From positions 1-6,868 of the forward strand of contig CATPAT010000049.1 in assembly GCA_955652155.1 (NCBI GenBank): a stretch of 6,868 nucleotides of DNA. The letters are read 5' to 3'. The notes beneath the pieces are model-generated. The model did no database searches. It was not told the origin of the DNA and saw only the letters and a program-made list of their open reading frames with translations. This DNA comes from an uncultured Chthoniobacterales bacterium (GTDB taxonomy: Bacteria; Verrucomicrobiota; Verrucomicrobiia; Chthoniobacterales; UBA10450). Of this stretch, positions 1 through 5,026 are shown one piece after another. Both the position numbers and the translations under genes were made by a program. The stretch's first letter is position 1. Each line of letters begins with the position of its first letter.

Positions 1-1
1 C

Positions 2-1666
2 TCCGCGCTCGCTCAGCAGACCGACCACAGTGAGGAAACCGTAGCGCAGCTCCAGGCGGAAATGGCTTCGGGAAAGCTCACCTCGGTGGATCTGACTAAC
101 TTCTATATCAACCGCATTCTTTCGCTCGACCAGAACGGTCCGGGGGTGAACTCGGTAATCGAGCTTAACCCCGACGCGTTGACGATGGCGAAGAACGCGG
201 ACGCGCTCCGCGCCAAAGGCACGGTGCTGGGGCCGCTCCACGGCATCCCGGTTCTGCTCAAGGACAACATCGATACTGGCGACAAGATGCAAACCACCGC
301 CGGGTCATTCGCGCTCGTGGGCAAGCCCGCCCTAAACGACTCAACGGTCGCTGCGAAGCTGCGCGCTGGTGGCGCCGTCATCCTTGGCAAGACGAATCTA
401 TCCGAGTGGGCGAACTTCCGCTCCCTTTTCTCCACCAGCGGGTGGTCTGGGCGCGGCGGATTGACCCATAACCCGTACTCGCTCGATCGCAACGCCTGCG
501 GTTCCAGCTCCGGTTCCGCGGCGGCGGTGTCCGCCAACTTCACCGCGGTGTCGTTTGGCTCGGAGACCGACGGCAGCATCGTCTGCCCGGCGAACGTCAG
601 CGGCGTGGTGGGCATCAAGCCGACGGTCGGCGTCACCAGCCGCGCGGGTGTCGTCCCCATCTCGCACACGCAGGACACCATCGGACCGCACGGACGCACC
701 GTGGCCGATGCGGCTGCGGCCCTCAACGTCATCGCCAGCCGGACGCCAGATCCGCGCGACCCCGCGACGGCCGGCGTGCCGCTCGGGTGGCAGGGCACGG
801 GCCGCACGCGCCCGGCGCTCCCCGTCGACTACACCGCGTTCGTTGACCCGAACGGGCTGCGCGGTGCTCGCGTCGGCATGACCCGGCAGGGCATCGACGT
901 CTTTGGGCCGCCGCAGGTGGTGACGGCATTCGACAACGCGATCGCCGCCATCCAGGCAGCGGGCGCAACGGTGGTCGACCTCGACGCCGCCAGCTTCAAC
1001 TTCCCGAGCACAGGCACCTCCGAGTTCCTGGTGCTGCTCTTCGACTTCAGGATCGACGTACAGAATTACTTCGCGACACGAGTGGGCGTGCCGATGGCCC
1101 GCAAGACGCTGGCCGACGCTATCGCCTTCGACAACGCCCACGCAAGCACCGAGATGCCGTACTTCTTCCAGGAGATCTTCCAGCAAGCGCAGGCGCTGGC
1201 GATCGGCGCGGACACGCCGCAGCCGATCTTCGGCGGGCTCACCTACAACCAGGCGCTGGCCATGGATCACAACGGGGGCGTGAACGGCATCGACGCCGCG
1301 ATGGCTCAGTTCAACCTAGACGCGGTGGTGGCGCCGACCGACAGCCCCGGCTGGACCACCGATCTGATCCTCGCCGACCACTTCCTCTTCGCCAGCTCGG
1401 GGCTGGCCGGCCCGCCGGGGTACCCGATCGTGCAGGTGCCGGCGGCCGACGTGCTGGGGATGCCGATGGGAATCAGCTTCCTCGGGACGGCGTTCAGCGA
1501 GCCGACGCTGATCAAGCTGGCCTCCGGCTTCGAGGCGGTGACCCACGCGCGCTTTCAGCCGACCTTCACCGAAGACGTGACGACGATGAACACAGCCGGC
1601 ACGACGCTCAGGCGGCCGCCTCCACCGCCCAAGAAGGACAATGGCTTGCGTCCGCACCGGATGTGA
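2..1666 (+). CDS. Amidase signature family hydrolase, 5' end cut by window
   Basis: This is an amidase-signature (AS) enzyme, a family that hydrolyses amide bonds of small amides, peptide amides or acyl amides; the substrate cannot be read from sequence. The frame is open to the window edge and residues before the first ATG (62) look like the usual AS N-terminal helix (EETVAQLQAEMASGKLTS), so the Met at 62 is internal and the true start lies upstream. Counting from that Met, the Ser-cisSer-Lys triad fits K67 (in LLKDNID), S148 (in ACGSSSGSAAAV) and S172 (in SETDGSI); the 24-residue spacing of the two serines is that of known family members. The signature reads CGSSSGS where GGSSGGS is usual. 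The protein ends in a Pro-rich, basic tail (RRPPPPPKK). The gene is visibly more GC-rich than the rest of the window and runs opposite to most neighbours. A repeat end begins 5 bp after its TGA. Confidence 0.93.
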   Translation, partial: SALAQQTDHSEETVAQLQAEMASGKLTSVDLTNFYINRILSLDQNGPGVNSVIELNPDALTMAKNADALRAKGTVLGPLHGIPVLLKDNIDTGDKMQTTAGSFALVGKPALNDSTVAAKLRAGGAVILGKTNLSEWANFRSLFSTSGWSGRGGLTHNPYSLDRNACGSSSGSAAAVSANFTAVSFGSETDGSIVCPANVSGVVGIKPTVGVTSRAGVVPISHTQDTIGPHGRTVADAAAALNVIASRTPDPRDPATAGVPLGWQGTGRTRPALPVDYTAFVDPNGLRGARVGMTRQGIDVFGPPQVVTAFDNAIAAIQAAGATVVDLDAASFNFPSTGTSEFLVLLFDFRIDVQNYFATRVGVPMARKTLADAIAFDNAHASTEMPYFFQEIFQQAQALAIGADTPQPIFGGLTYNQALAMDHNGGVNGIDAAMAQFNLDAVVAPTDSPGWTTDLILADHFLFASSGLAGPPGYPIVQVPAADVLGMPMGISFLGTAFSEPTLIKLASGFEAVTHARFQPTFTEDVTTMNTAGTTLRRPPPPPKKDNGLRPHRM

Positions 1667-1671
1667 TCGGC

Positions 1672-1696
1672 TAACGAGACCAAGATCAGCCGCGGC
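1672..1696 (+). repeat. Solitary TAAC-type element end (copy D)
   Basis: The first 19 bases, taacgagaccaagatcagc, are identical to the copy at 3280 and differ at one base from the left end of element A (2347). It begins 5 bp after the amidase stop codon. No matching right end (the NQAMQPTAG-type sequence) was seen downstream before element A, so this is an orphan or a truncated element. It is followed by a GC-rich stretch with a small inverted repeat (gcga/tcgc, 1695-1707). Confidence 0.7.
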
Positions 1697-1725
1697 GATG
1701 GCGTCGCTTTGACGAGGGATCTTAG

Positions 1726-1845
1726 TTATGGAGTCGGGGTTGGCGTGGGCTTGGGCGTTGCCGCCAGAGTTCTTTGCGCCGCAGACACAGTCTGGTTGAC
1801 CGCAGAAATCCCGTGTACCTGAAGCACCCGTTCTTTTAGCGTCAC
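1726..1845 (-). pseudogene. Short Pro/Thr-tailed C-terminal remnant
   Basis: A 39-codon open frame on the minus strand ends with ATPKPTPTPTP and a TAA stop. A TAG lies directly upstream of its first codon (GTG), so it cannot be extended in frame and no ribosome binding site is visible. Alternating Pro-Thr tails of this kind close many secreted or surface proteins, so it looks like the last part of a lost gene rather than a gene. The family is not recognisable. Its upstream end overlaps the stop of the GNAT remnant by a few bases. Confidence 0.3.
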
Positions 1846-2327
1846 CTAAAGCCGAGTTCTAAGCTGCTCCGTCCCTCCGCGCGCGCGCGTGCGCGAGGCA
1901 TGTGGCGAAACCGAGCCATCAAATGAATAACAGCGAGGCCAAAGAGAAGTTGTTGCTCTACCGTAAAGTTATCCTGAGCGATGCAACCGCCCTGGGATAC
2001 TAAACAAATTGCAAGGTCACAAGTTCGACATAGTCCGACGGGTTGCAAAAGTAACAACCGCGTTGCTTTTCCGGTGTTGCGCGAGGGGCAGGTCTCTGCC
2101 TCAAGATCGTGCACGCGAAGGCCGGCGGTTCCGAGAAGGTGTCCATTCGCATGCGCAACCCATGCAATAGGCAACTTATCTCGATTCATGTGCTTCTTCA
2201 GTTTTTTGATTCGAGCCTCAGGGGTTTCTTCGCCAAGAATTGAGCCCCACTGTTCGAGCAGCCACTGCGCCAATTGCGAGATGTATTCGGGGTGCTCAAT
2301 CAGATAGCTAATCTGAACTCCGCGCAT
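1842..2327 (-). pseudogene. GNAT-type acetyltransferase, N-terminal half joined to unrelated sequence
   Basis: Residues 1-77 (MRGVQISYLIEHPEYI, then QLAQWLLEQWG, then PIAWVAHANGHLLGTAGLRVHDLEA) match the first half of GNAT N-acetyltransferases that transfer acetyl from acetyl-CoA to an amine. Homology stops near base 2097. The expected continuation (a TPWL-type strand, then the R/Q-x-x-G-x-G/A acetyl-CoA loop) is missing. Instead the frame runs through an unrecognised Cys- and Leu-rich stretch and an RARARA run encoded by a GC-alternating tract near 1880-1894, ending 161 codons after the start. Without the cofactor loop it cannot be an active acetyltransferase. The start lies 16-20 bp downstream, in reading direction, of the left end of element A. 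No clear Shine-Dalgarno sequence is seen. Sure of the GNAT half, unsure whether any protein is made. Confidence 0.65.
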
Positions 2328-2411
2328 ACCAATTCAGTGTTCGGTCTAACGAGACCAAGCTCAGCCACGGCTCCGGCAGGCGCAAGTGGCAGGCAGCAAA
2401 AATCGGCCGGG

Positions 2412-2570
2412 TTATCCGCGAAATTTGCTCGCGGCACGTCGTACGGGGGCCTTGTGAGCATGTTGTTTGCGCTGTTTCGCAGAAGCGTCTTCCAGTCGCG
2501 ATGTGTCACGCTTCGGCTTTCCGGTCCAGGGACTGCCACCAAAGTCATGTTTGCGTGTTTGTTTAGGCAT
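2412..2570 (-). CDS. Small basic protein inside element A (52 aa)
   Basis: An ATG-to-TAA frame of 52 codons starting MPKQTRKHDFGGSPWTGKPK and ending RRAASKFRG. It is strongly hydrophilic and rich in Lys, Arg, His and Gln, with no membrane segment or signal peptide, so a nucleic-acid-contacting role is possible but unproven. It fills most of element A, and its last codons are written in the block shared with element B (ccgcgaaattt on the plus strand), as the ParB-like gene of B also ends close to that block. No convincing Shine-Dalgarno sequence precedes the ATG. I do not recognise a family. It could also be a chance frame in a GC-moderate repeat. Confidence 0.35.
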   Translation of the reverse strand: MPKQTRKHDFGGSPWTGKPKRDTSRLEDASAKQRKQHAHKAPVRRAASKFRG

Positions 2571-2610
2571 CGCTGAATGTCGGTGAGTTGCCGCGATTTG
2601 ACAATGAATG

Positions 2611-2629
2611 GCAGCCAGCGGTTGGCTGC
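2611..2629 (+). repeat. Hairpin in the right end of element A
   Basis: gcagcca (2611-2617) and tggctgc (2623-2629) form a perfect 7-bp stem with a 5-base loop, flanked by further partial pairing (atg/cat). It lies 9 bp inside the GTTA end of element A. The equivalent place in element B (6503-6525) is a weaker version of the same sequence. Confidence 0.6.
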
Positions 2630-2732
2630 ATCGCCTGGTTAGGCGGTGACGGTGAATTCACAAAAGACATGAAGCTAGAATATGGTTCTTCTTCGGCGGT
2701 TTTAGGTTGATCTTCGGTGGCCAAATTGAACC

Positions 2733-3141
2733 TTACTTCTCGAAGACACCTAATTGACGAAGGCCGCTGATCCAATCCTCCGTGTGCCAGGTTCGAACAA
2801 TCTTCCCGTCTTTGAACTCGTGGATGTCCACGACCTGAATGTCCATCTTCCGATCCTTTGACGGGAAACCCATGAACGCCTCTTTTTGCGTGCCAGCCAT
2901 TTTGGCGCGAACGACCACCTTGTCTCCCTCCTGGAGAATGTCCTCAATTGTGAGCTTCAGATCAGGAAAAGTCGTTGTGAGCCGGGCGAGAAGAGGTTTT
3001 ACACCTTCTGGACCCGCAGGCGTGCCGGGAGGTGACGGAATATCTACCCAAGTCTCGTGCAGGATTTTGTCGAGAAGGGCCGGGTCTTTGTCGGTGAACG
3101 CCTTATACCAAAAGGGTGACGTCTTTCTTGTAGTCGTTCAT
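2733..3141 (-). pseudogene. SnoaL-like / NTF2-fold ester cyclase family protein, apparent N-terminal frameshift
   Basis: Read with one correction, this gives a protein of about 135 residues, the normal size for SnoaL-like polyketide-cyclase-type proteins (NTF2-like cone fold). Recognisable pieces are the opening helix MNDYKKDV plus FWYKAFTDKDPALLDKIL, GTPAGPEG, FPDLKLTIEDI, and the C-terminal strands EFKDGKIVRTWHTEDW. The start codon (3141) and the rest are in different frames: with cccttttgg (3108-3116 on the opposite strand) one base too long, frame 1 stops at once, and frame 2 has no start codon before Met 2918. Correcting one base restores the whole domain. An in-frame ATG at 3165 would add eight residues. 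Either a recent frameshift mutation or a homopolymer assembly error explains it. Substrate unknown. Confidence 0.75.
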
Positions 3142-3154
3142 GTTTGTCTTTCTG

Positions 3155-3229
3155 TCAGTGTTCATGCTTTCCGTGTGGGTGCATGAACATAGGATTAAAC
3201 CCAGCAATATTTAGTAACCCCTTTTCCAT
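3155..3229 (-). CDS. Short upstream ORF (24 aa) before the SnoaL-like gene
   Basis: An AAGGAG Shine-Dalgarno match (3234-3239) lies 4 bases before an ATG that opens a 24-codon frame (MEKGLLNIAGFNPMFM, then a His-rich end HPHGKHEH). It stops at 3155, inside the start region of the SnoaL-like gene (ATGs at 3165 and 3141). It could be a leader peptide with translational coupling, or the SD could mark the start of an N-terminal extension broken by another frameshift. It resembles no family known to me. Confidence 0.3.
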   Translation of the reverse strand: MEKGLLNIAGFNPMFMHPHGKHEH

Positions 3230-3279
3230 AATTCTCCTTAGCGACTTGCGTAATCTTGAGCTTATTCGTTTCCCCCGCC

Positions 3280-3304
3280 TAACGAGACCAAGATCAGCTA
3301 CCGC
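3280..3304 (+). repeat. Solitary TAAC-type element end (copy C)
   Basis: Begins taacgagaccaagatcagc, identical over 19 bases to the copy at 1672; preceded by GCC so that the junction reads GCCTAAC. It lies about 50 bp upstream of the short ORF and SnoaL-like gene in their reading direction, as the left ends of elements A and B lie upstream of their minus-strand neighbours. No matching right end was found to its right. Confidence 0.7.
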
Positions 3305-3365
3305 AGTGCGAAACGCGAATGAAAACGTAGTTGCTTAAAACTCGTCGAACCGCTATCCACCTCGC

Positions 3366-3688
3366 ATGGACATATCGCTTAAATCACTGGAAGAAGCCAT
3401 CAGCATTCGACGTCAAATTGGATCGCTCGAAAAACGTCTTAACGCCCTCTTGGGGACATCCGCGTCAACCACATCAACCCGTAGAGGCAAACGAAGAATG
3501 TCTGCTCAAGCTCGGGCTAAGATTGCCGCCGCGATGAGGGCAAGATGGGCAAAGAGAAAAGGGAGGACAACGCATGTCTCGAGTGCAAAAAGAAAGGGCG
3601 GAATTACGGCGGCTGGAAAAGGAAGCGGCTTTCTCAACTCATGAAAGCACGTTGGGCAGCAAGGAAGAGATCGGCCGGGAAGAAGTAA
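3366..3688 (+). pseudogene. Small basic protein with two ARWA(K/A)RK modules, frameshifted
   Basis: The protein begins MDISLKSLEEAISIRRQIGSL, a short predicted coiled coil (residues 1-30), followed by a Ser/Thr linker and a first basic module MSAQARAKIAAAMRARWAKRK (45-65). The linker AKRKGGITAAG should lead into a second module. That module is present one frame away as KRLSQLMKARWAARKRSAGKK ending in TAA at 3686-3688. The uncorrected frame stops at 3644 after an unrelated GSGFLNS. The shift lies in the A-run at 3617-3620 (one base missing or two extra). Paired ARWAKRK modules recur in small proteins of soil Verrucomicrobiota and Acidobacteriota, as I recall. A DNA- or RNA-contacting role is inferred from charge only. 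No clear Shine-Dalgarno sequence. Corrected length about 107 residues. Confidence 0.6.
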
Positions 3689-3816
3689 ACGTAGTCACGC
3701 GCCGGGAAGCCGACGCGAAATTTAAGTTGATGGTGCTTGGCGACGAGGATTTGCAGCCGCTTTGGCTTGAGACTGGCTAATCCGTTTTGTCCGATTCCAT
3801 TTTGAGCAGTCGAATT
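3689..3816 (+). other. Interval with possible C-terminal gene fragment
   Basis: The plus frame ending at 3780 reads FKLMVLGDEDLQPLWLETG before a TAA stop. A hydrophobic run closed by LGDEDLQPLW looks like the end of a repeat-type protein such as a tetratricopeptide protein, but too little remains for assignment. Its upstream part overlaps the ARWAK gene in another frame and is likely chance. 3781-3816 holds nothing I can name. Confidence 0.2.
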
Positions 3817-3879
3817 TTAGGCCACAAGCACTGCAACTGCCAGCGGGACGACCTTTTCTTTACCTAGAGCGGGCTTCAT
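3817..3879 (-). pseudogene. Signal-peptide-like 20-codon ORF with strong ribosome binding site
   Basis: A full AGGAGGT Shine-Dalgarno match (3889-3895) stands 9 bases before an ATG that opens MKPALGKEKVVPLAVAVLVA and then stops (TAA, 3817-3819). A basic head followed by a hydrophobic core is the start of a secretory signal peptide, and the stop falls where the cleavage site would be expected. It is probably the opened remnant of an exported protein. Because it directly follows the S74-type remnant, it may be the start of a second protein of that class, but no further homology is visible past the stop. A genuine 20-aa membrane peptide is an alternative. Confidence 0.4.
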
Positions 3880-3998
3880 ACAGATTCTACCTCCTGGCAA
3901 GCTCGGAACACCACCGTGTAAGTCTGGACAGTTGAAGAAGGATTTCGGATTGGAAGTGAGTTCCGCCAGACATGCTGCGCGGCTAATAATTTTGGAGA

Positions 3999-4319
3999 TC
4001 ATTGAGGTCCTTTTTCGTTGTTGCCGACCATTTGCGGAGCGGGTTTGTTCAGTTTCAAGCTGTGCGCTCATCACCTTCTGGATTTGCGACTCCTGCTCTT
4101 TCAAGGTTGCAGTTAAGGCTTTGATTTCTTTGGCCTGCTGCGCGGTTTAGGGTGAAAGTCCTTCTGCTGCAGCGCGATCATCGCTTCCTGTTTTGCAACA
4201 GTAGGCTTTAGTTCTCGATTTATGTTTTTTGCCCCCATGCCAAGTCCGTTCCGTGCGATGATCTCATTTTGGTGTTTGATCATAGCCAATCCCAATGGGG
4301 TTCCAATTAATGTATTCAT
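3999..4319 (-). pseudogene. Broken C-terminal coiled coil of an S74/endosialidase-chaperone-type protein
   Basis: Three pieces in successive frames add up to the coiled-coil tail that closes many bacterial proteins with a peptidase S74 (intramolecular endosialidase chaperone) domain: LKPTVAKQEAMIALQQKDF in the first frame, QQAKEIKALTATLKEQESQ plus IQKVMSAQLE in the second, and LNKPAPQMVGNNEKGPQ with a TGA stop (3999-4001) in the third. The shifts lie near 4145-4155 and near 4045-4050 (an extra A in cttgaaactgaac). The S74 catalytic domain itself is absent. The first frame opens at ATG 4319 behind a reasonable AAAGG site, with an N-terminus (MNTLIGTPLGLAMIKHQNEI) that I do not recognise. A decayed surface or fibre-type protein is the best reading. 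Confidence 0.5.
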
Positions 4320-4439
4320 ATTTTACCTTTGGATTAAGTTAAAGCCATCTCGGTGCATCGCGCTCACCGCTTATTGTCAGAGTCGACCCTAATCTTGTGC
4401 ACGTTGAGGAACAGTCCCGGTGGAAGGATGCCCGGCCCC

Positions 4440-4562
4440 CTAAGAATCCCAGTTGCAAGCTTGCAGGGGTGCGTTGATCAGAAGTTTCGAAAAGCCCACC
4501 ACGTCCATGAACAAGACATGCGCGATTTCGAGTTGAATTTCCTTCTTAACCTCGGCGGACAT
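4440..4562 (-). pseudogene. Class III adenylate/guanylate cyclase-like gene, first 30 codons
   Basis: ATG 4562 opens MSAEVKKEIQLEIAHVLFMD and then VVGFSKLLIN, the start of the cyclase homology domain in a family of cyclase-plus-repeat proteins. D20 in FMDVVGFS is the first metal-binding Asp of the class III fold. After N30 (base 4473) the match ends abruptly and ten unrelated codons lead to a TAG at 4440-4442. The continuation of the same domain is found on the other strand at 4826-4985, so this is one half of a gene broken by inversion. No Shine-Dalgarno sequence is evident. Confidence 0.7.
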
Positions 4563-4825
4563 CCCGTGAAGTTACGTGAAAACAAAGCGATTCAATAATT
4601 CCGCTTCCGGCCGACCGTCGAGAACAAAGCTGGCGTTGTCGAACATCTTGCGCAGCGACCCGTGAACTTTGTAACCAAAATTTTTCTCACGCTGCTCTAC
4701 GAATCGAGGCGGCCTATCGCGCCGAGCGGCGCCGGGTGGAGGAGTGCCTCGCATTTCTGGACCGAACCAAATGCCCTGTAATCGAGCAGTCGTGATTCCG
4801 TGCATTTGGATGCGAGGCGAGGATG
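4473..4825. other. Probable inverted segment (about 350 bp) splitting the cyclase gene
   Basis: The bases before 4473 and after 4826 are what an inversion of this segment would leave. On the minus strand the gene runs to ...CTGATCAACG (ending near 4472) and on the plus strand it resumes with CGATCAGACCGAG (4826). Joined, they read CTGATCAACGATCAG, which encodes L-I-N-D-Q in frame and is itself a perfect inverted repeat of CTGATC around AAC. The segment holds the first 30 codons plus about 260 bp from upstream of the start. That upstream part has a long open frame on the minus strand ending at 4572, but it encodes nothing I recognise. Confidence 0.55.
4746..4818 (+). repeat. Long two-part hairpin beside the inversion junction
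   Basis: gcctcgcat (4746-4754) pairs with atgcgaggc (4810-4818), and ccaaatgc (4767-4774) pairs with gcatttgg (4802-4809). All 17 pairs are perfect. A 12-base bulge (4755-4766) separates the two stems on the 5' side and the loop is 27 bases. It ends 7 bp before the junction at 4825/4826. It could be a repetitive extragenic palindrome, a terminator without a T-run, or a recombination substrate. Confidence 0.65.
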
Positions 4826-4985
4826 CGATCAGACCGAGATACTTGAGCAACTTAATCAACTCGTCCGGGACACGCCGCATTTTCGTGAAGCGGAAGCGGA
4901 TGGCAAACTGATCCGGCTCGCGACCGGCGATGGGATGGCGCTGGTGTTTTCCAACAGCATGGAAGGGCCGGTGGAATGCGCTTGA
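4826..4985 (+). pseudogene. Class III cyclase-like gene, codons after the inversion junction
   Basis: The plus frame reads DQTEILEQLNQLVRDTPHF, REAEADGKLIRLATGDGMALVF and SNSMEGPVECA, which continues the domain begun on the minus strand at 4562. GDG in LATGDGMALVF carries the second metal-binding Asp region of class III cyclases. The frame then stops (TGA 4983-4985) where CALEIS is expected. Two missing bases, or a second junction with the sequence at the end of the reductase gene, would explain that. The catalytic second half and any C-terminal repeat domain are absent, so the gene is dead. Confidence 0.7.
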
Positions 4986-5026
4986 TTTCAGCATCTCAGC
5001 TTTTCAGGTTCACTTTTCTCCAGAAC

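Larger units (their letters stand above)
2347..2641 (-). mobile_element. Cassette-like repeat element A with TAAC ends
   Basis: A 295-bp unit bounded by TAAC (2347) and GTTA (2638-2641). The left 43 bases match the left end of element B (5985-6027) at 41 positions. A second block shared with B starts at ccgcgaaat (2416 here, 6060 there). The right end, read on the minus strand, is the NQAMQPTAG-encoding repeat and is related to the right end of B. The two ends of A are imperfect inverted repeats of each other (TAACnAGnCnAnGC, then AGCCA). The interior carries a 52-codon ORF unlike the one in B. No transposase is encoded, so movement would have to be driven from elsewhere. Its flanks are the SnoaL-like gene and the GNAT remnant, both on the minus strand. 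Whether the unit is a mini-transposon, an integron-like cassette or a simple dispersed repeat is not decided by the sequence. Confidence 0.6.

Noticed and set aside
398..1270. Long minus-strand ORFs opposite the amidase
   Set aside because: They mirror a GC-rich coding region, have Arg/Ala-rich, low-complexity translations, and the plus strand clearly encodes the amidase.
1880..1894. Alternating GC tract (gcgcgcgcgtgcgcg) as a Z-DNA or regulatory element
   Set aside because: Simple low-complexity run in the unaligned tail of the GNAT remnant, with no other signal around it.
2344..2644. Classical integron attC site
   Set aside because: The core sites are about 295 bp apart with an ORF between them and no intI is visible, so only a resemblance is claimed.
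2563..2775. 70-codon minus-strand ORF containing NQAMQPTAG
   Set aside because: It reads through the intergenic spacer and the repeat end; the NQAMQPTAG word is the translated repeat, a known kind of annotation artefact, not a protein motif.
3329..3365. Promoter for the ARWAK-module gene (ttgctt / ctatcc)
   Set aside because: The boxes match the consensus poorly and no further support is visible.
3741..3778. Resemblance of gcagccgctttggcttgag and ctggctaat to a degenerate element end
   Set aside because: Similarity to the left end needs several gaps and the core TAAC is changed; it is better read as the end of the LQPLWLETG frame.
4572..4994. 140-codon minus-strand ORF across the cyclase region
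   Set aside because: Its first half is antisense to the recognisable cyclase fragment at 4826-4985, and the rest shows no family; it spans the inversion junction and is unlikely to be a gene.
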